A stretch of 64,000 nucleotides of DNA from assembly GCA_028671895.1 (NCBI GenBank), contig JAPMAC010000221.1, positions 9,424,001 to 9,488,000 on the forward strand. The letters are read 5' to 3'. The position numbers were made by a program, and so were the translations under genes. How positions within the stretch are numbered: the stretch's first letter is position 1; every line of letters begins with the position of its first letter. The DNA is from Oenanthe sinensis (taxonomy: Eukaryota; Streptophyta; Magnoliopsida; Apiales; Apiaceae). This document shows positions 44,903 to 55,238 of the stretch, piece by piece. The notes under the pieces are model-generated. The model saw only the letters and a list, made by a program, of their open reading frames with translations. It was not told where the DNA came from and did no database searches.

Positions 44903-46081
44903 TGTTAGGAATTATGAGTTTTGATGATAACAAATTACTTAGAATTTCAATAGGGACTCAAAATTATTTTTGTAACTGATCAATGGATATGACTTATAAA
45001 TATCCATTGATTAGGAAACCAGCTATCAGTTGAAACTTGTTTCTCAACTGATAAACTGGATTGTAGCATTGATTTATGTTTCACTATCAATTGATTGTAT
45101 TACCTCGATGGATGCAATGATGTAGTCAACTGATGTTATTGACTTCAATTTCTAGCTTCTCAACAGATGTGAAGAATGGCTGATCAATTGTAAATATTCT
45201 AAGTCAGAATTCTCACAAGTGAAGTGATCAACTGATGTTGAAGTCGATGGATGAAGACACTACTCAACGGATGAAAGCTATCAATGGATAATTACAGTCA
45301 ACGGATAAAGAATCATCAATGGATAAGGAGTCGATGGATAGCTCAATTATCCATCGACACATCAACTGATCAACAGATATCCTATCCATCGATGGATAAG
45401 CAAAGGTGAATCAACTGATAAGCTTAACATCATTTATCAGTTGATTAAAGTTTCCCTATTTAGCTAAAAGCCAGATTTCACGGGAACAGTGCAGAAACTG
45501 AATCATTGGAAGACAGTCCTGTCAGGACTGTGAAGACTTTCTAGGCAACACAGCATCCAAGGAATATCTTAAGACAAAAGACACTTCCAGAGCTAGTAAG
45601 TTCTACAAGGAAAGCTGTGAAAAGGAGCTAGTTTCTATTTTTATGTAAACAGTATAAATTGTAATATTATATTGTTATCAGTCGATAGAAAACTAGAGGA
45701 GGAGTTGTTGTTTATAAAAAAAGCAACAACACAGTAGCAAAGAAGTAGTTGTTTTGTAATAGAACTCAAGAAAAGCAAAGTAGAAAATCAGGCAGAACTT
45801 GTAATGCTTTTCTAGAGTCTACATTCAACTTTGTACGCAGCTTAGTATTTTTACTAAGATCAATTGAAAGCAAAAACACACTAGTGGAAAAACAATCCAC
45901 TAGTAATTTTTAATCTTGTTGTTTCTGTTATCAACACTTTAGTTATCCAGTTCTTAGTTACATCAATCTTAATTAAACACTCTCTTTGTACAAACTTATT
46001 TCCGCAAGAAGTTGACTTAATTCTTAAGTTTGTATTCAACCCCCCCTTCTCCAAACTTAGTGTACTTAAGGGCGAATAACA
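44903..46081 (+). repeat. 3' LTR of the Copia element
   Basis: 1179 bp, matching the 5' LTR in length and in all but one base I could find (G for A near 45921). Followed by the GCACT target duplication. Confidence 0.95.
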
Positions 46082-46360
46082 GCACTTTTAAACCCCCTAA
46101 AAGGGGCTTTAAAAACACGAAAAATATGAAAAAGTTGTTATTTTCCCCATTTTTTAAGGATTAGTCATTGCAACTTTGACCTAAAAATTTTGAAAAGTGA
46201 GTTACTGATTAATGCTTGAAAAGTTCCATAAACATAAACATTGGAAATTCATGAAAGGTACATAGAATACATGAAAGTTACAGAAGACAATCAACATAAA
46301 CAAAACAGAAATTAAATTAAAATGAAAAAGTCAGGATATTTTTTGCATCTTCGTAAATCA

Positions 46361-46855
46361 TTAGTCAGAACTGTCATCTTCATCTTCACAATGTGGATGA
46401 GATGCCCACCAGTCAACAAACTCACGTTCCTCAATTTCCTTATATTTGACGCGATAGTCTTGATGGATTTTGTCCAGCGCTGCTCTTCTTTCAGTTTCAC
46501 TGATGCGATTCGCATCTCTATCAGCATTCACCTTCCACTTTGCATTAAGACTCTCATCCATTATAGGACCCGCGTCAGCAGGGAAGTGCCAATATTCTAA
46601 CTGGGTTGGTACCCAGTCTTTACCCATCCTTTCTCGTCGTGCCTTCATGACTCGGGCCTTTTTCTTTTCCAAACTCCTCGTTTGATAGTCCTGCATTCTT
46701 CTCTCCCTTTCAGCTTCAAAGATCCCCCCAACCGACTGCACAATACTTTTCAGGCTTGTAACCCCAGTTAGACTCATAAATTTCTTGAGCATAGCTTTAT
46801 CACCCCCTTTTTCACTCACATCTCCCGGATTCATCGGTTTCTTTCCCTTATCCAT
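46361..46855 (-). CDS. small acidic-tailed coiled-coil protein 1 of element B
   Basis: 164 residues from the second Met of MHQMDKGKKPMNP; the same MD(K/R)GKKPMNP(G/E)D start recurs in the paralogue at 48450-49031 and in a remnant at 47035, which supports this ATG. The middle is highly charged helix (AERERRMQDYQTRSLEKKKA, MKARRERMGKDW). The protein ends EDEDDSSD. A 2-residue spacing of Trp (DWWASHP) precedes the acidic tail. No family recognised. It is the most distal of the series reading downstream of MURA on the same strand. Possible roles include an accessory transposition or anti-silencing protein; nothing in the sequence proves this. Confidence 0.6.
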   Translation of the reverse strand: MDKGKKPMNPGDVSEKGGDKAMLKKFMSLTGVTSLKSIVQSVGGIFEAERERRMQDYQTRSLEKKKARVMKARRERMGKDWVPTQLEYWHFPADAGPIMDESLNAKWKVNADRDANRISETERRAALDKIHQDYRVKYKEIEEREFVDWWASHPHCEDEDDSSD

Positions 46856-46989
46856 TTGATGCATCTTACCTACAATATATTATGAAAATGATTAGTAAGA
46901 AAGTGTACAAGTATATTCAAACTCTGAAACTCTCAAAATGATTAGTATAGGGTACCATTAGCTCACTTATCCTTTTACTCCCTTCTTAC

Positions 46990-47035
46990 CTTGACTCATA
47001 TCTTCAGGATTCATTGGTTTCTTCCCCCTATCCAT
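46990..47035 (-). pseudogene. isolated first-exon remnant of the small-protein family
   Basis: ATG at 47035 reads MDRGKKPMNPEDMSQ and runs into a clean donor (CAAG|gtaag). No matching downstream exon was found, so it is a partial duplicate or an alternative first exon for the gene at 46361-46855. Confidence 0.5.
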
Positions 47036-47045
47036 TTCGTTTTGC

Positions 47046-47700
47046 TATAATTATAAAAGTACATTTACATGATTTCAGATATGATTATTTATAGAGAAAT
47101 AAGAAACATAACTTCGGTTTGCATGTGATAACATACATGAATTACTTTGCACTGTTAGTAATTGACAAGACATGTCAATTTTTTCAACTTTGCAGAACTT
47201 TACTTTTACTTTGCAGCTAAATGACAAGACATATCGAGTTTTTCAACTGATTTATTAGTTTCTCCCCCCTATCCATTTAATTTACCTACAATTTTAACTT
47301 TGGTTGGCATGTGATTAAACATGAATTATTTTGCACTGTTAGTCCTTGTTGTGGATAATTGACAAGACCTATCGAGTTTTTAAACTTTGCAGAACTTTAC
47401 GTTTACTTTTACTTTTACAACATTGTAGGACGTAACTTTAACTTTACGTGATATTTTATAACATCTTAATTAATGTGATATTTTATTGTTTAATGTTGAT
47501 GAATGTTGTTTAATTTACCTAAATGGTAATTTTATGAGAGTTGTTATTTCTATGTATTGTTAAATTGATGTTTGTTTTAATGAAATGACGTGTCTGAATT
47601 ATGTGCTTTTTGTCATGGAAGTTAAAGAATAAACTCAACATAAACTTTACATAATCATAATTAAGATCATAATAATTAAAGTTACATAAAAATAAGAAAA
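47046..47700. other. spacer with ACTTTAC-type words
   Basis: AT-rich spacer. GCAGAACTTTAC, CTTTTACTTTGCAG and GACAAGACATATCGAGTTTTTC-like segments recur (47160-47260 and 47340-47450), a sparse copy of the array at 49128-49530. No gene seen. Confidence 0.6.
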
Positions 47701-47707
47701 CAACTTC

Positions 47708-48097
47708 TTAAAAAGCACTAAGGTCAACGGCTTTTGTTAAATCTTCATAAGAACTTTCATCTGCATCTTCATTAAATTCATAAGGTTTAGCAAGTTCTTC
47801 CATCTTCTCCCATTCATCTTTCATTTGTTGGTCGAGATCCTTCACTTTTGATTGTGCAATTTCAATTTTATTGAGTGCTTTCTGCTCCTCACTTTTCATC
47901 AACGAGTATGAGATATTCCCTGCCTTGTATCGTTTATGGATCTCCTTCATTTTCTTGCAATATACGTCTAGGGATTGTGAGTATACAGAAATTCCCTCCA
48001 CTTTCTTCTTCATGGGTAATTTCCCACCACATTTTGGGAAATTAGGTTGATATACTTCGGAAGGGTCAAGATCCGCAACACTTTTTTCCTTATCCAT
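47708..48097 (-). CDS. small acidic-tailed coiled-coil protein 2 of element B
   Basis: 129 residues from ATG 48097 (MDKEKSVADLDPSEVYQPN); the open frame extends 55 codons further upstream but without family similarity. It shares with the 48450 gene a YKAGNIS/YRAGEIS helix start and the end YEDLTKAVDLS against YDDLTQAVDLS after an acidic run (FNEDADESS). Mostly predicted helix (KSEEQKALNKIEIAQSKVKD). No known domain recognised. Confidence 0.6.
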   Translation of the reverse strand: MDKEKSVADLDPSEVYQPNFPKCGGKLPMKKKVEGISVYSQSLDVYCKKMKEIHKRYKAGNISYSLMKSEEQKALNKIEIAQSKVKDLDQQMKDEWEKMEELAKPYEFNEDADESSYEDLTKAVDLSAF

Positions 48098-48449
48098 TGC
48101 TTGCAACCTAACATGTAAACACTGTTGCAGGTAATATAATTTTGTAGATATATGATATGACAAAACTACTGTAACTATAGCTGTGCAGAGATTCTTTTTT
48201 TCCAGCCTTGTAGCTTTATGTCTATTTTTGACATTGTATACTGACATTAATTGATTCGTCATTTGCTATGTTAGAAGATGTCATATAAATAGATAGCATT
48301 GTGTGCATCAATTAATACATCTTGTTCTCTCTGAATATACACACAATAATTTAACTTTAATATTACATAATGAAGAAACACACATAAACAAACATACAAA
48401 CATTACATAAGAAGCATAACAAACTAAAATAACATCTTACAATCCACTT

Positions 48450-49031
48450 TCATGGGAGACTAAGATCAACGGCCTGTGTCAAATCATCATATCCATCATC
48501 ATCTTCATTTTCAAACTCAACAATTTTCATTTTCTCCCCTTTACCGAACGCCTTGTCATCAGCCCTCTTCATTACATGCTCAAATGAAGCATCGAGTTTG
48601 GCCCAAGCAGTCTTCATTTCATCCTTAGAGATTTCCCCAGCACGATAACATTGGTAATAATACCTTTTTTTATAAGACAACTGTAGTTGGATCATTTCCA
48701 TTTTGTTGTACTTCTTTTTATCAATCCCTGCTAGAAAACTCTTCCAAGTTGGGTATTTTTGTTTTTCGTAATGTACCCCTTCCATTATGGGATGCCCCTT
48801 CTTCTTCAAATCTTCCACAACGTTTATCAACCAATACTTTCCTCGTTCCATTCTTTCAAACTCCAACTTCTCTTCCCGCTCCACTACATTCAATAAAATA
48901 TCTAAATTCTTTTCATGCTCATCAACATGGGGATCAAGACTTGGAACGCAGAAGCCTACTTTCTTCCCCTTCTTTGGAGCAACCCTTTCACGCACATCTT
49001 CAGGATTCATTGGTTTCTTCCCCCGATCCAT
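48450..49031 (-). CDS. small acidic-tailed coiled-coil protein 3 of element B
   Basis: 193 residues from the Met of MDRGKKPMNPEDVRE (49031). Basic N-terminus (APKKGKKVG), charged helical middle (VVEREEKLEFERMERGKYWL), then YRAGEISKDEMKTAWAKLD and an acidic tail FENEDDDGYDDLTQAVDLSL. Paralogous to the two neighbouring small genes. It lies nearest to MURA, with the motif array 49128-49530 between them, as if sharing a transcription unit or promoter region. Confidence 0.6.
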   Translation of the reverse strand: MDRGKKPMNPEDVRERVAPKKGKKVGFCVPSLDPHVDEHEKNLDILLNVVEREEKLEFERMERGKYWLINVVEDLKKKGHPIMEGVHYEKQKYPTWKSFLAGIDKKKYNKMEMIQLQLSYKKRYYYQCYRAGEISKDEMKTAWAKLDASFEHVMKRADDKAFGKGEKMKIVEFENEDDDGYDDLTQAVDLSLP

Positions 49032-49127
49032 TTGATGCAACTTATCTACAACAACTTATAATAAATATTTGGGTAAGGAAATCGTTAAAAGAATGCACAT
49101 TTATAGGGAAACAACTGTCAATATTAA

Positions 49128-49530
49128 TGACCTTACTTTTAACTTTGGTTGGTCTGATTTTACATATCATTCACTTTTACTTATACTTTACAGAACTTTA
49201 AGTTCTACTTTGCACAGCTTGTTTTTTTACTTTTACTTTTACTTTTACTTTGCACAGCCTTTTTAACTTGACTACTGCATTTAACTTCGCTGAAATTTTA
49301 TTTAACTTTGCAGAACTTTATTTTTACTTTCACTTTCAACAGCTTAAATATAACTTTGCAGAACTTTAAATATACTTTAACTTTCAACTTTATTGAATTT
49401 AACCGGGGAGAACTTTCTTTCACTTTCAACAGCTTAAAAAAACATTTAACTTTTAACAGTTTTAAAATAACTTTAACTTTTAACACCTTTAATTTCACTT
49501 TACTATTACTTTAACTCTAGCAGCTTTAAT
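49128..49530. repeat. dense ACTTTNACTTTGCAG motif array of element B
   Basis: ACTTT occurs some thirty times, often as CTTTTACTTTTACTTT, AACTTTGCAGAACTTTA or CTTTCAACAGCTTAA. Spacing is irregular, so it is not a simple satellite. It lies between the MURA stop and the first small gene. ORFs of about 66-68 codons on both strands here simply follow the repeat. Confidence 0.85.
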
Positions 49531-49645
49531 TTAACTATTAATTTTCAAATCCATTTTGGAATAATCCAAAACTCATGACAGTCATACATATAATAAAAAA
49601 ACAAAATTAGGCATACAATACATATATTATTGTGAACATCACACA

Positions 49646-52446
49646 CTAATCAACACGTTGTGGACATCTTAAACTGCGTCTTGTATGTCCTTCTTGACCA
49701 CACCGACTACACTTCTTCCCTGTCCTAGGCGCATCCATCTCTGTTCGAATTCGAACTGATTCCCCCTTCTCACCGCGTTTTTTCTTAACCTTCATTAGCC
49801 TCTCATCGGGTACTAATGTGCCATACTGCTGCCAACGCCTCGGTAATACATAATTCCAATACTCAGTTGGTTGTAAAGGCAATATCAAAGGTTCCCACAA
49901 CTTCTGCAACTTCATGGTATAATGGTAAGGCTCTATCCATTGCCTCCAGTTAATGTTCTGTTGCATACATCCAGCCACGGCATGTGAACAAGGCATGTGG
50001 TGGCACTCCCATTTTCCACAAGTACAAGTAAATGTACGTATATCAACATTCTGCCTGTGACCACCCTTCCACATTGATTTCAACCGATATCGGTGTGTCA
50101 TCACCGAAAATATGCCGCGTTGTCGACTAAAGGTATCCACCTTATGTGCAGTTGCCTTCTTCTCAATTTTCGCCAACATTGCATTACTCCTAGCACATAA
50201 TTCCTCGCCTTTTTGCATGCTATCCTCGACACTGTTTCGCCGGTTATTCACTATCTTCACAGTTTTATAGAAGAGGTATTCCATCATCGCCGTTACCGGT
50301 AGAAATCGGGCCATTCTAATGTTCCCATTAAAACCTTCCATAATATTTGTTGTAGCTTGGCCGAAACGAGCACCACCAGTGTCATGTGCTAAGGTCCACA
50401 ATTCTGGTGGAATGTTGCGTAGGTATTGTAAGGCAGGAGGTGAGATCTCACCGATTTGTTTCATGTAGGCTTCGTGTTTCCTTACCTGGGTGGTTATACC
50501 AGCTAACCACATCAAATGCTTTAGCTCTCCCCCGGGGTGGTGTGAGGAAAAATTACTTCGCACATGAAACAAGCAAAGTCTATGCACGCCCAAAGGTGGT
50601 GTAAATCCATTCCTTGAGTCCCTCATCGCAGCAAGAATACCCGGTGCCCGGTCCGAAATTATGCAAACACCATGCCTTTCCCTACATACGTGTTTGCGCA
50701 GCAGTCTTAAAAACCATGACCAGTTCTCGGTTGACTCCTCATCCACCAACGCATAACATACAGGATATTGATGGTTGTTTGAATCCACACCCATAGCAAT
50801 AAGTAACTTGCCGTTATACCTTCCCTTCAAGAAGGTACCATCAATTGAAAGTACAGGACGGGCATGCTCCCAACCATCCATCATTGCTTTTAAACACCAG
50901 AAAATACGCTTGCATACCGAGGACTCGGATTGGGTTTCATGACTAACAGCATCAATCACAGCAACACTACCAGGATTTGAATGTACCATTGCCGTAAAAA
51001 ACATTGGCAGATCATCATAAGTTGTACTCCATTTTCCATATACATCCTCCACTGCAGACTGCTTCCCTCTCCATGCTCTCAGATAATTGACACGATGATT
51101 ATATTCATCATTCACCATTGTAATAACAGTCATGATGGGTATATTAGGCCTCTCCATGACCTGTTACAGATTTAACAAATAGTTACATCAACTAAAATAC
51201 TAAATCAATCAACAACATATTAATTTAACAATTCTATTTCACTTACATGAGGTTTAATGAGCCTAGCTATTAATTTTGCAGATATCTTCCTGTGATCCTG
51301 CATGGGCTCATTATTCAAACATGTGTGATTACCCCTCATCTTTGTTATTTCAAACATACCGTGTTTCACCTTTTTAGCAGCTCTTAATCTCCATGGACAG
51401 TAACCGTAAACACACTTTGCAATGAACTGAGTTGGATTACTCTTAAACACTTGGTAGTTCCGGTCACTCTTGATATGAACCCCCCTCACCGCTGCTATAA
51501 GGGTTTCCTTATCACGAAACATACAACCAACTGATAACTCTGAATGTTGTGGATCGAAACCACTAGACATGCCATACTCATCTCGCACCACAATCGGGTT
51601 GTACTCTTCATTTTCAAACCAAGGTGCACCAGCTATATGGTGGGCTTGATGTATATGCGTCGGGACTTCTTCTAATTCATCCCCGTCATCCATAGAGTTA
51701 TCGCTATCATCCTCGTACTCATCCCAATCCTCACTACTTGAAATATGTGCATCAAATTCTTCATTCTCATGGATGAGGGCCAAGTCTCTGCCAGCACTTA
51801 GTGTAGTTGTATCCCGTGGGGGAGAAACATAAGCATCAACATTTTCATGGGGGAATCGATTTTCGAAGGCCCTACTTGTGGAACCACCAGTATTTACTTG
51901 GCTGCTTGAACCGCCAACATACGTTTCGGGGTTACCTCCTCTACCAAAATAGTAGTCCGACCAACCCGGAGTGCCGTATTCAGGAAACTGTCTCGAACCA
52001 TAATCAGGTAATTGGCTTGAACCATACATTGTTTCACATGTTGCATGTGTCGGTTGTGAGTACCAACCCTGGTCAGCCATATGAACCTCGTCCGGAATAA
52101 TCTTTTCAGCCTCTACATACAAGGAAACATCACCCATTCCCATCTGCATCTGCCTAGGCACACTGAGCATCCTCCGTACATCATCATCACATGTTATATC
52201 AGCTATATAGTATCCCGACACCAAATTACCTACACCTAACTGGGGATATTTAAAACTCATCTTCAAATTCCAAGATGAACTGTTAATATTCATTAATACA
52301 TACACCACTTCCTTCAACTCTTCATAAGAAGTTCCCCATTTAATATATTGCATTCTTTTAGGGTCTCTAGTACTATATCTTATATCATCATCTCGTCTGA
52401 TAATTTCTCCACCCCAAAAAAAATTCACGTTGACGTAATCTTCCAT
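49646..52446 (-). CDS. MURA-type Mutator transposase, apparently intact
   Basis: Two exons, 52446-51247 and 51160-49646, with an 86-bp intron (CAT|gtaagt..taacag|GTC) and an in-frame join KPH-VMERPN; 904 residues. Start at MEDYVNVNFFWGG; an upstream in-frame Met (52488) gives 14 more residues and is less likely. Residues about 300-400 hold the MuDR DNA-binding zinc domain (CMFRDKETLIAAVRG, CVYGYCPWRLRA, NHTCLNN). Catalytic residues are in SIDGTFLKG and ISDRAPGI, with the probable Glu in TTNIMEGFNG and the CxxH pair in RLCLFHVR. A SWIM finger follows (CTCGKWECHHMPCSHA). The end has a CCHC knuckle, CSRCGQEGHTRRSLRC. All expected parts are present, and there are no stops. Confidence 0.92.
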
Positions 52447-52499
52447 TTTTCCTATTTTCAACACCAAAATACATATTTTCATACTCAATTACATATTAA

Positions 52500-53460
52500 C
52501 AACACATACAATTTTAAACATATGTATCAATACACATAATATGATAAATAATTATAATATTATAATTATGCTAAAAATTATTATTTATTAATTCTTAACT
52601 AACATGCAGTTACAACAAAAATTCTGTTAAACTCAAATTTGAAGCCAATTTATATAAATTTATCATACTCAAAATGGCCTTAATCTTAAACTTATAATAA
52701 TAATATTCACTTTACGATTTTAGACTTTCATATTAATATCATTGTCATTTTATAATGTAATCCTCTTTTGTTAAAAAGTTTAATATTATTATCATAAAAT
52801 ACTTTCAAAAAATACTTGTCATATTATTAACAAATTTAATATTATTATCATAATTATAATATTAATATTTCTATAATAATATATTTTAATATATTTATCA
52901 TATTTATCAATTTATTATAATATTAATATTAAAAATATATATTTTATAATATAATACTCTTTTAATAAAAATACTGGTCATTTCATTAAGAAAATTAATA
53001 TTATTGTCATATTTATAATATTTTAATATTAATATTAACTTAATATATTTTATAATATATTCTTCTTCTAATAAATATTAATAAATTTATTATTATTATC
53101 ATAATTACATATATTACATATATTAATAATATTATCTATTATTCTCTATATTAGTAAATTTAACATGCGTTAATACATAATTTAACATGCGTTAATTAAC
53201 AACACATATAAATTTAAACATATGTATCAATACACATAATATGATAGATAATTATAATATTATAATTATGCTAAAAAATTATTATTTATTAATTCTAAAC
53301 TAACATGCAGTTACAAAAATAATTCTGTTAAACTCAAAATTGAAGACAATTTATATAAATTTATTATAATCAAAATGGCCTTAACATAAATTCTAAACAA
53401 ACATGTATGAATATATAATATTAATGAAATGACATATCAAATTTACAAGCAATCGTAAAC
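52500..53460. other. AT-rich arm, inverse of 31100-31990; upstream of MURA
   Basis: Very AT-rich. Also contains an internal direct duplication: TATGTATCAATACACATAATATGATA(A/G)ATAATTATAATATT-like sequence occurs near 52520 and 53220, followed in both by AACATGCAGTTACAA. No gene seen. Confidence 0.6.
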
Positions 53461-53634
53461 AAAGTAACAAAGTAAGTAAATAACCTCGAAGCAGGAGAGT
53501 AGAACGTTTGAGAGGCAAGCCGGAATAAAAACTAAACTAACATGCTTAAATATATAATAAAAACTGACATATAATCACAACATATTAAATTGACAATTGT
53601 AATATTAGTTTGAAATTATAAAAGCATACCTAAG

Positions 53635-53770
53635 CAGAGGTAACGAAAACTACAAAGCAAGCCACAAAACAATTAAGCAATCTGAAGATGCAGCAGCAAA
53701 GCGCAAGCAGCAGAACCGAGTAGGAAAAGAGGAAGAATAAATTACAAGCTGTGAATGTAAAATGAAGGTA
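53635..53770 (-). promoter_or_regulatory. candidate 5'-UTR exon and promoter side of MURA
   Basis: On the minus strand this is a less AT-rich, CT-rich stretch (CTTCCTCTTTTCCTACTCGG, GCTGCTGCATCTTCAG) that ends at a donor-like CTTAG|gtatgc near 53631. A second such block ends at TTCGAG|gttattt near 53486. Both resemble untranslated first exons spliced to the coding exon at 52446. Confidence 0.4.
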
Positions 53771-53921
53771 CATATAGGATAAATCTAGGATAATATACAA
53801 ACAGAAAACGCAGATATTCAGGTAAAAGTAGATTTTCAGATAAGATAAATCATATAGTCAGATTTTCAGATAAGATAACATAATTGATTTCTAAAAATAT
53901 AAAATATTTTTTAAAATTATG

Positions 53922-54130
53922 TGGTAACCGCCATGAGGTTTGGCGGAAACTATTATTTTCCTTTTTCCATGCACGCCAGATAGCATGGCGGTCATCACAA
54001 CATTTTTTTATCTCATGCACGCCACATAGCATGGCGGTCATCACAACATTTTTTTATGTTCTAAGTCGCCAGATAGCATTGCGGTCATCACTGAAAATTA
54101 ACAAAGCTGCTGGCTTTTGATGACCGCCGA
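53922..54130. repeat. right subterminal palindrome array of element B
   Basis: Four hairpins of the left-end type: ACCGCCA-TGAGGTT-TGGCGG, then CGCCAGATAGCATGGCGGTC, CGCCACATAGCATGGCGGTC and CGCCAGATAGCATTGCGGTC, spaced about 50-60 bp, plus a lone GACCGCC. The last three sit in a repeated context (ATCACAACATTTTTTTAT). Confidence 0.85.
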
Positions 54131-54325
54131 GGAAGGGTATTGGCTGTGCTACTTCTGAAAGCATGAACGCAGCTGTCCCATTTTTGCAATCGAGCTCCAC
54201 AGCTGTCCCAGTAAAGAAATGGAGCCTGTGTGTGAGGGTGTATATAATTTGTGTGTGGGTGCGGCAGGTATAATGATAAGGTTTTCTATTTCTCATTTAA
54301 GCTATTTTCTATTTGAGTAGGACTC

Positions 54326-54705
54326 TATATATATATATATATTAATAATTAAAACATATTATATCTTAATATAATATTTTAATATCAGCATTATCCTAAT
54401 ATATAGCAACAATCAACACCCTACTTGATGGTGGAGCGTCCTACTAAGGTGGAGCATGAACAATTCGAATTTTCAACTTGAACGGTAAAAAAAATTCAAT
54501 TTTTCGATATTTAATCATTTTCATTATTTTCATCATAGTCTTTGTAGTATTTATTATTACTATCACTTGTCGTATGCTACTGTCACTTTATCGTCTCCCA
54601 TCATTGTCGGTTTCGTCATCATCGATTTCGTTATCGTAGTCATCATCGAATAATTCGGTTCTAAGTCTTCATCGTTAACTTATTTCCTCCGTCACTGAAT
54701 AATCT

Positions 54706-54750
<45 letters not shown>
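54326..54750. other. spacer between elements B and C
   Basis: AT-rich DNA with TA run (about 54326-54342), a stretch rich in TCATCGTC/TTATCGTC words (54590-54680) and a (CA)n run of about 30 bp ending at 54746. No gene seen. Confidence 0.6.
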
Positions 54751-54845
54751 GGGTCCAATCCACAACTAAAATTGGATTGGACCAACTCCACAATAAATCC
54801 TAGTTAATAAATTTAAAGACTGAGATTTAAGCCTTCTACATTGTT

Positions 54846-54995
54846 TCATTGCGGGCTGCCGCAATGTTTCATTGCGGGCTGCCGCAATGTTTCATTGCGG
54901 GAGTATAGGACATGAAATTACGTTTTTACCCTTAATACTTCCGAAATGAAACATTGCGGCAGCCGTAATGAAACAATGCAGCAGACCCTGTTCAA
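54846..54995. repeat. left subterminal palindrome array of element C
   Basis: CATTGCGG-GCTG-CCGCAATG occurs twice in tandem, followed by TTTCATTGCGGGAG and then the inverse ATTGCGGCAGCCGTAATG. The overall pattern is TTTCATTGCGGGCTGCCGCA repeated. Confidence 0.85.
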
Positions 54996-55238
54996 ACAAA
55001 ACCCCCAAATCGCAGTAACGTAACTTAAAATACAAAACCCAACTTTATTCCGGCGATTCAGGCAATTCAAGTGATTCCGGCGATCTGTAACAATACATTT
55101 GGTACACACACAATCATATACATCCTACTTCGATTACACAAGGTAAAGACATGTTTCCTCTTCTCGATTATACAAATATATACACATATATACACACACA
55201 AGATCTGATACACACACAATCATATATACAAACAATCC

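Larger units (their letters stand above)
33259..46081 (+). mobile_element. complete Copia retrotransposon, SIRE/Maximus type, 12.8 kb
   Basis: Order: 5' LTR, Met-tRNA primer site, gag, pol (protease, integrase, RT, RNase H), long 3' ORF, polypurine tract, 3' LTR. Flanking 5-bp duplication GCACT at 33254-33258 and 46082-46086. Copia gene order (integrase before RT), a large gag with a long C-terminal extension, and a third ORF between pol and the 3' LTR mark the SIRE/Maximus lineage. No premature stop in the three ORFs. It sits in element B beside the truncated PMD gene. Confidence 0.95.
29106..54325. mobile_element. giant Mutator-like element B with MURA, PMD and small-ORF family
   Basis: Left end GGCAAGTGATCAAATAGAAA; right end on the minus strand GAGTCCTACTCAAATAGAAA. 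The inverted similarity continues several hundred bases inward: CACCCTCA, then GGACAGC and GTGTTTTCAAAAATAGCACAGC on the left against CTTTCAGAAGTAGCACAGCC on the right. AT-rich arms (31100-31990 and 52560-53340) are also mutually inverted. Both junctions lie in TA runs. Genes: PMD from the left, MURA from the right, three small ORFs downstream of MURA. The span of 25.2 kb includes a nested 12.8-kb Copia element; without it the element is about 12.4 kb. With an intact MURA it could be, or recently have been, autonomous. Confidence 0.8.

Noticed and set aside
46322..46685. Plus-strand ORFs opposite the first small gene
   Set aside because: They mirror the minus-strand gene, whose start motif is shared with its paralogue; the plus frames have no such support. 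The same applies to 48749-49266.
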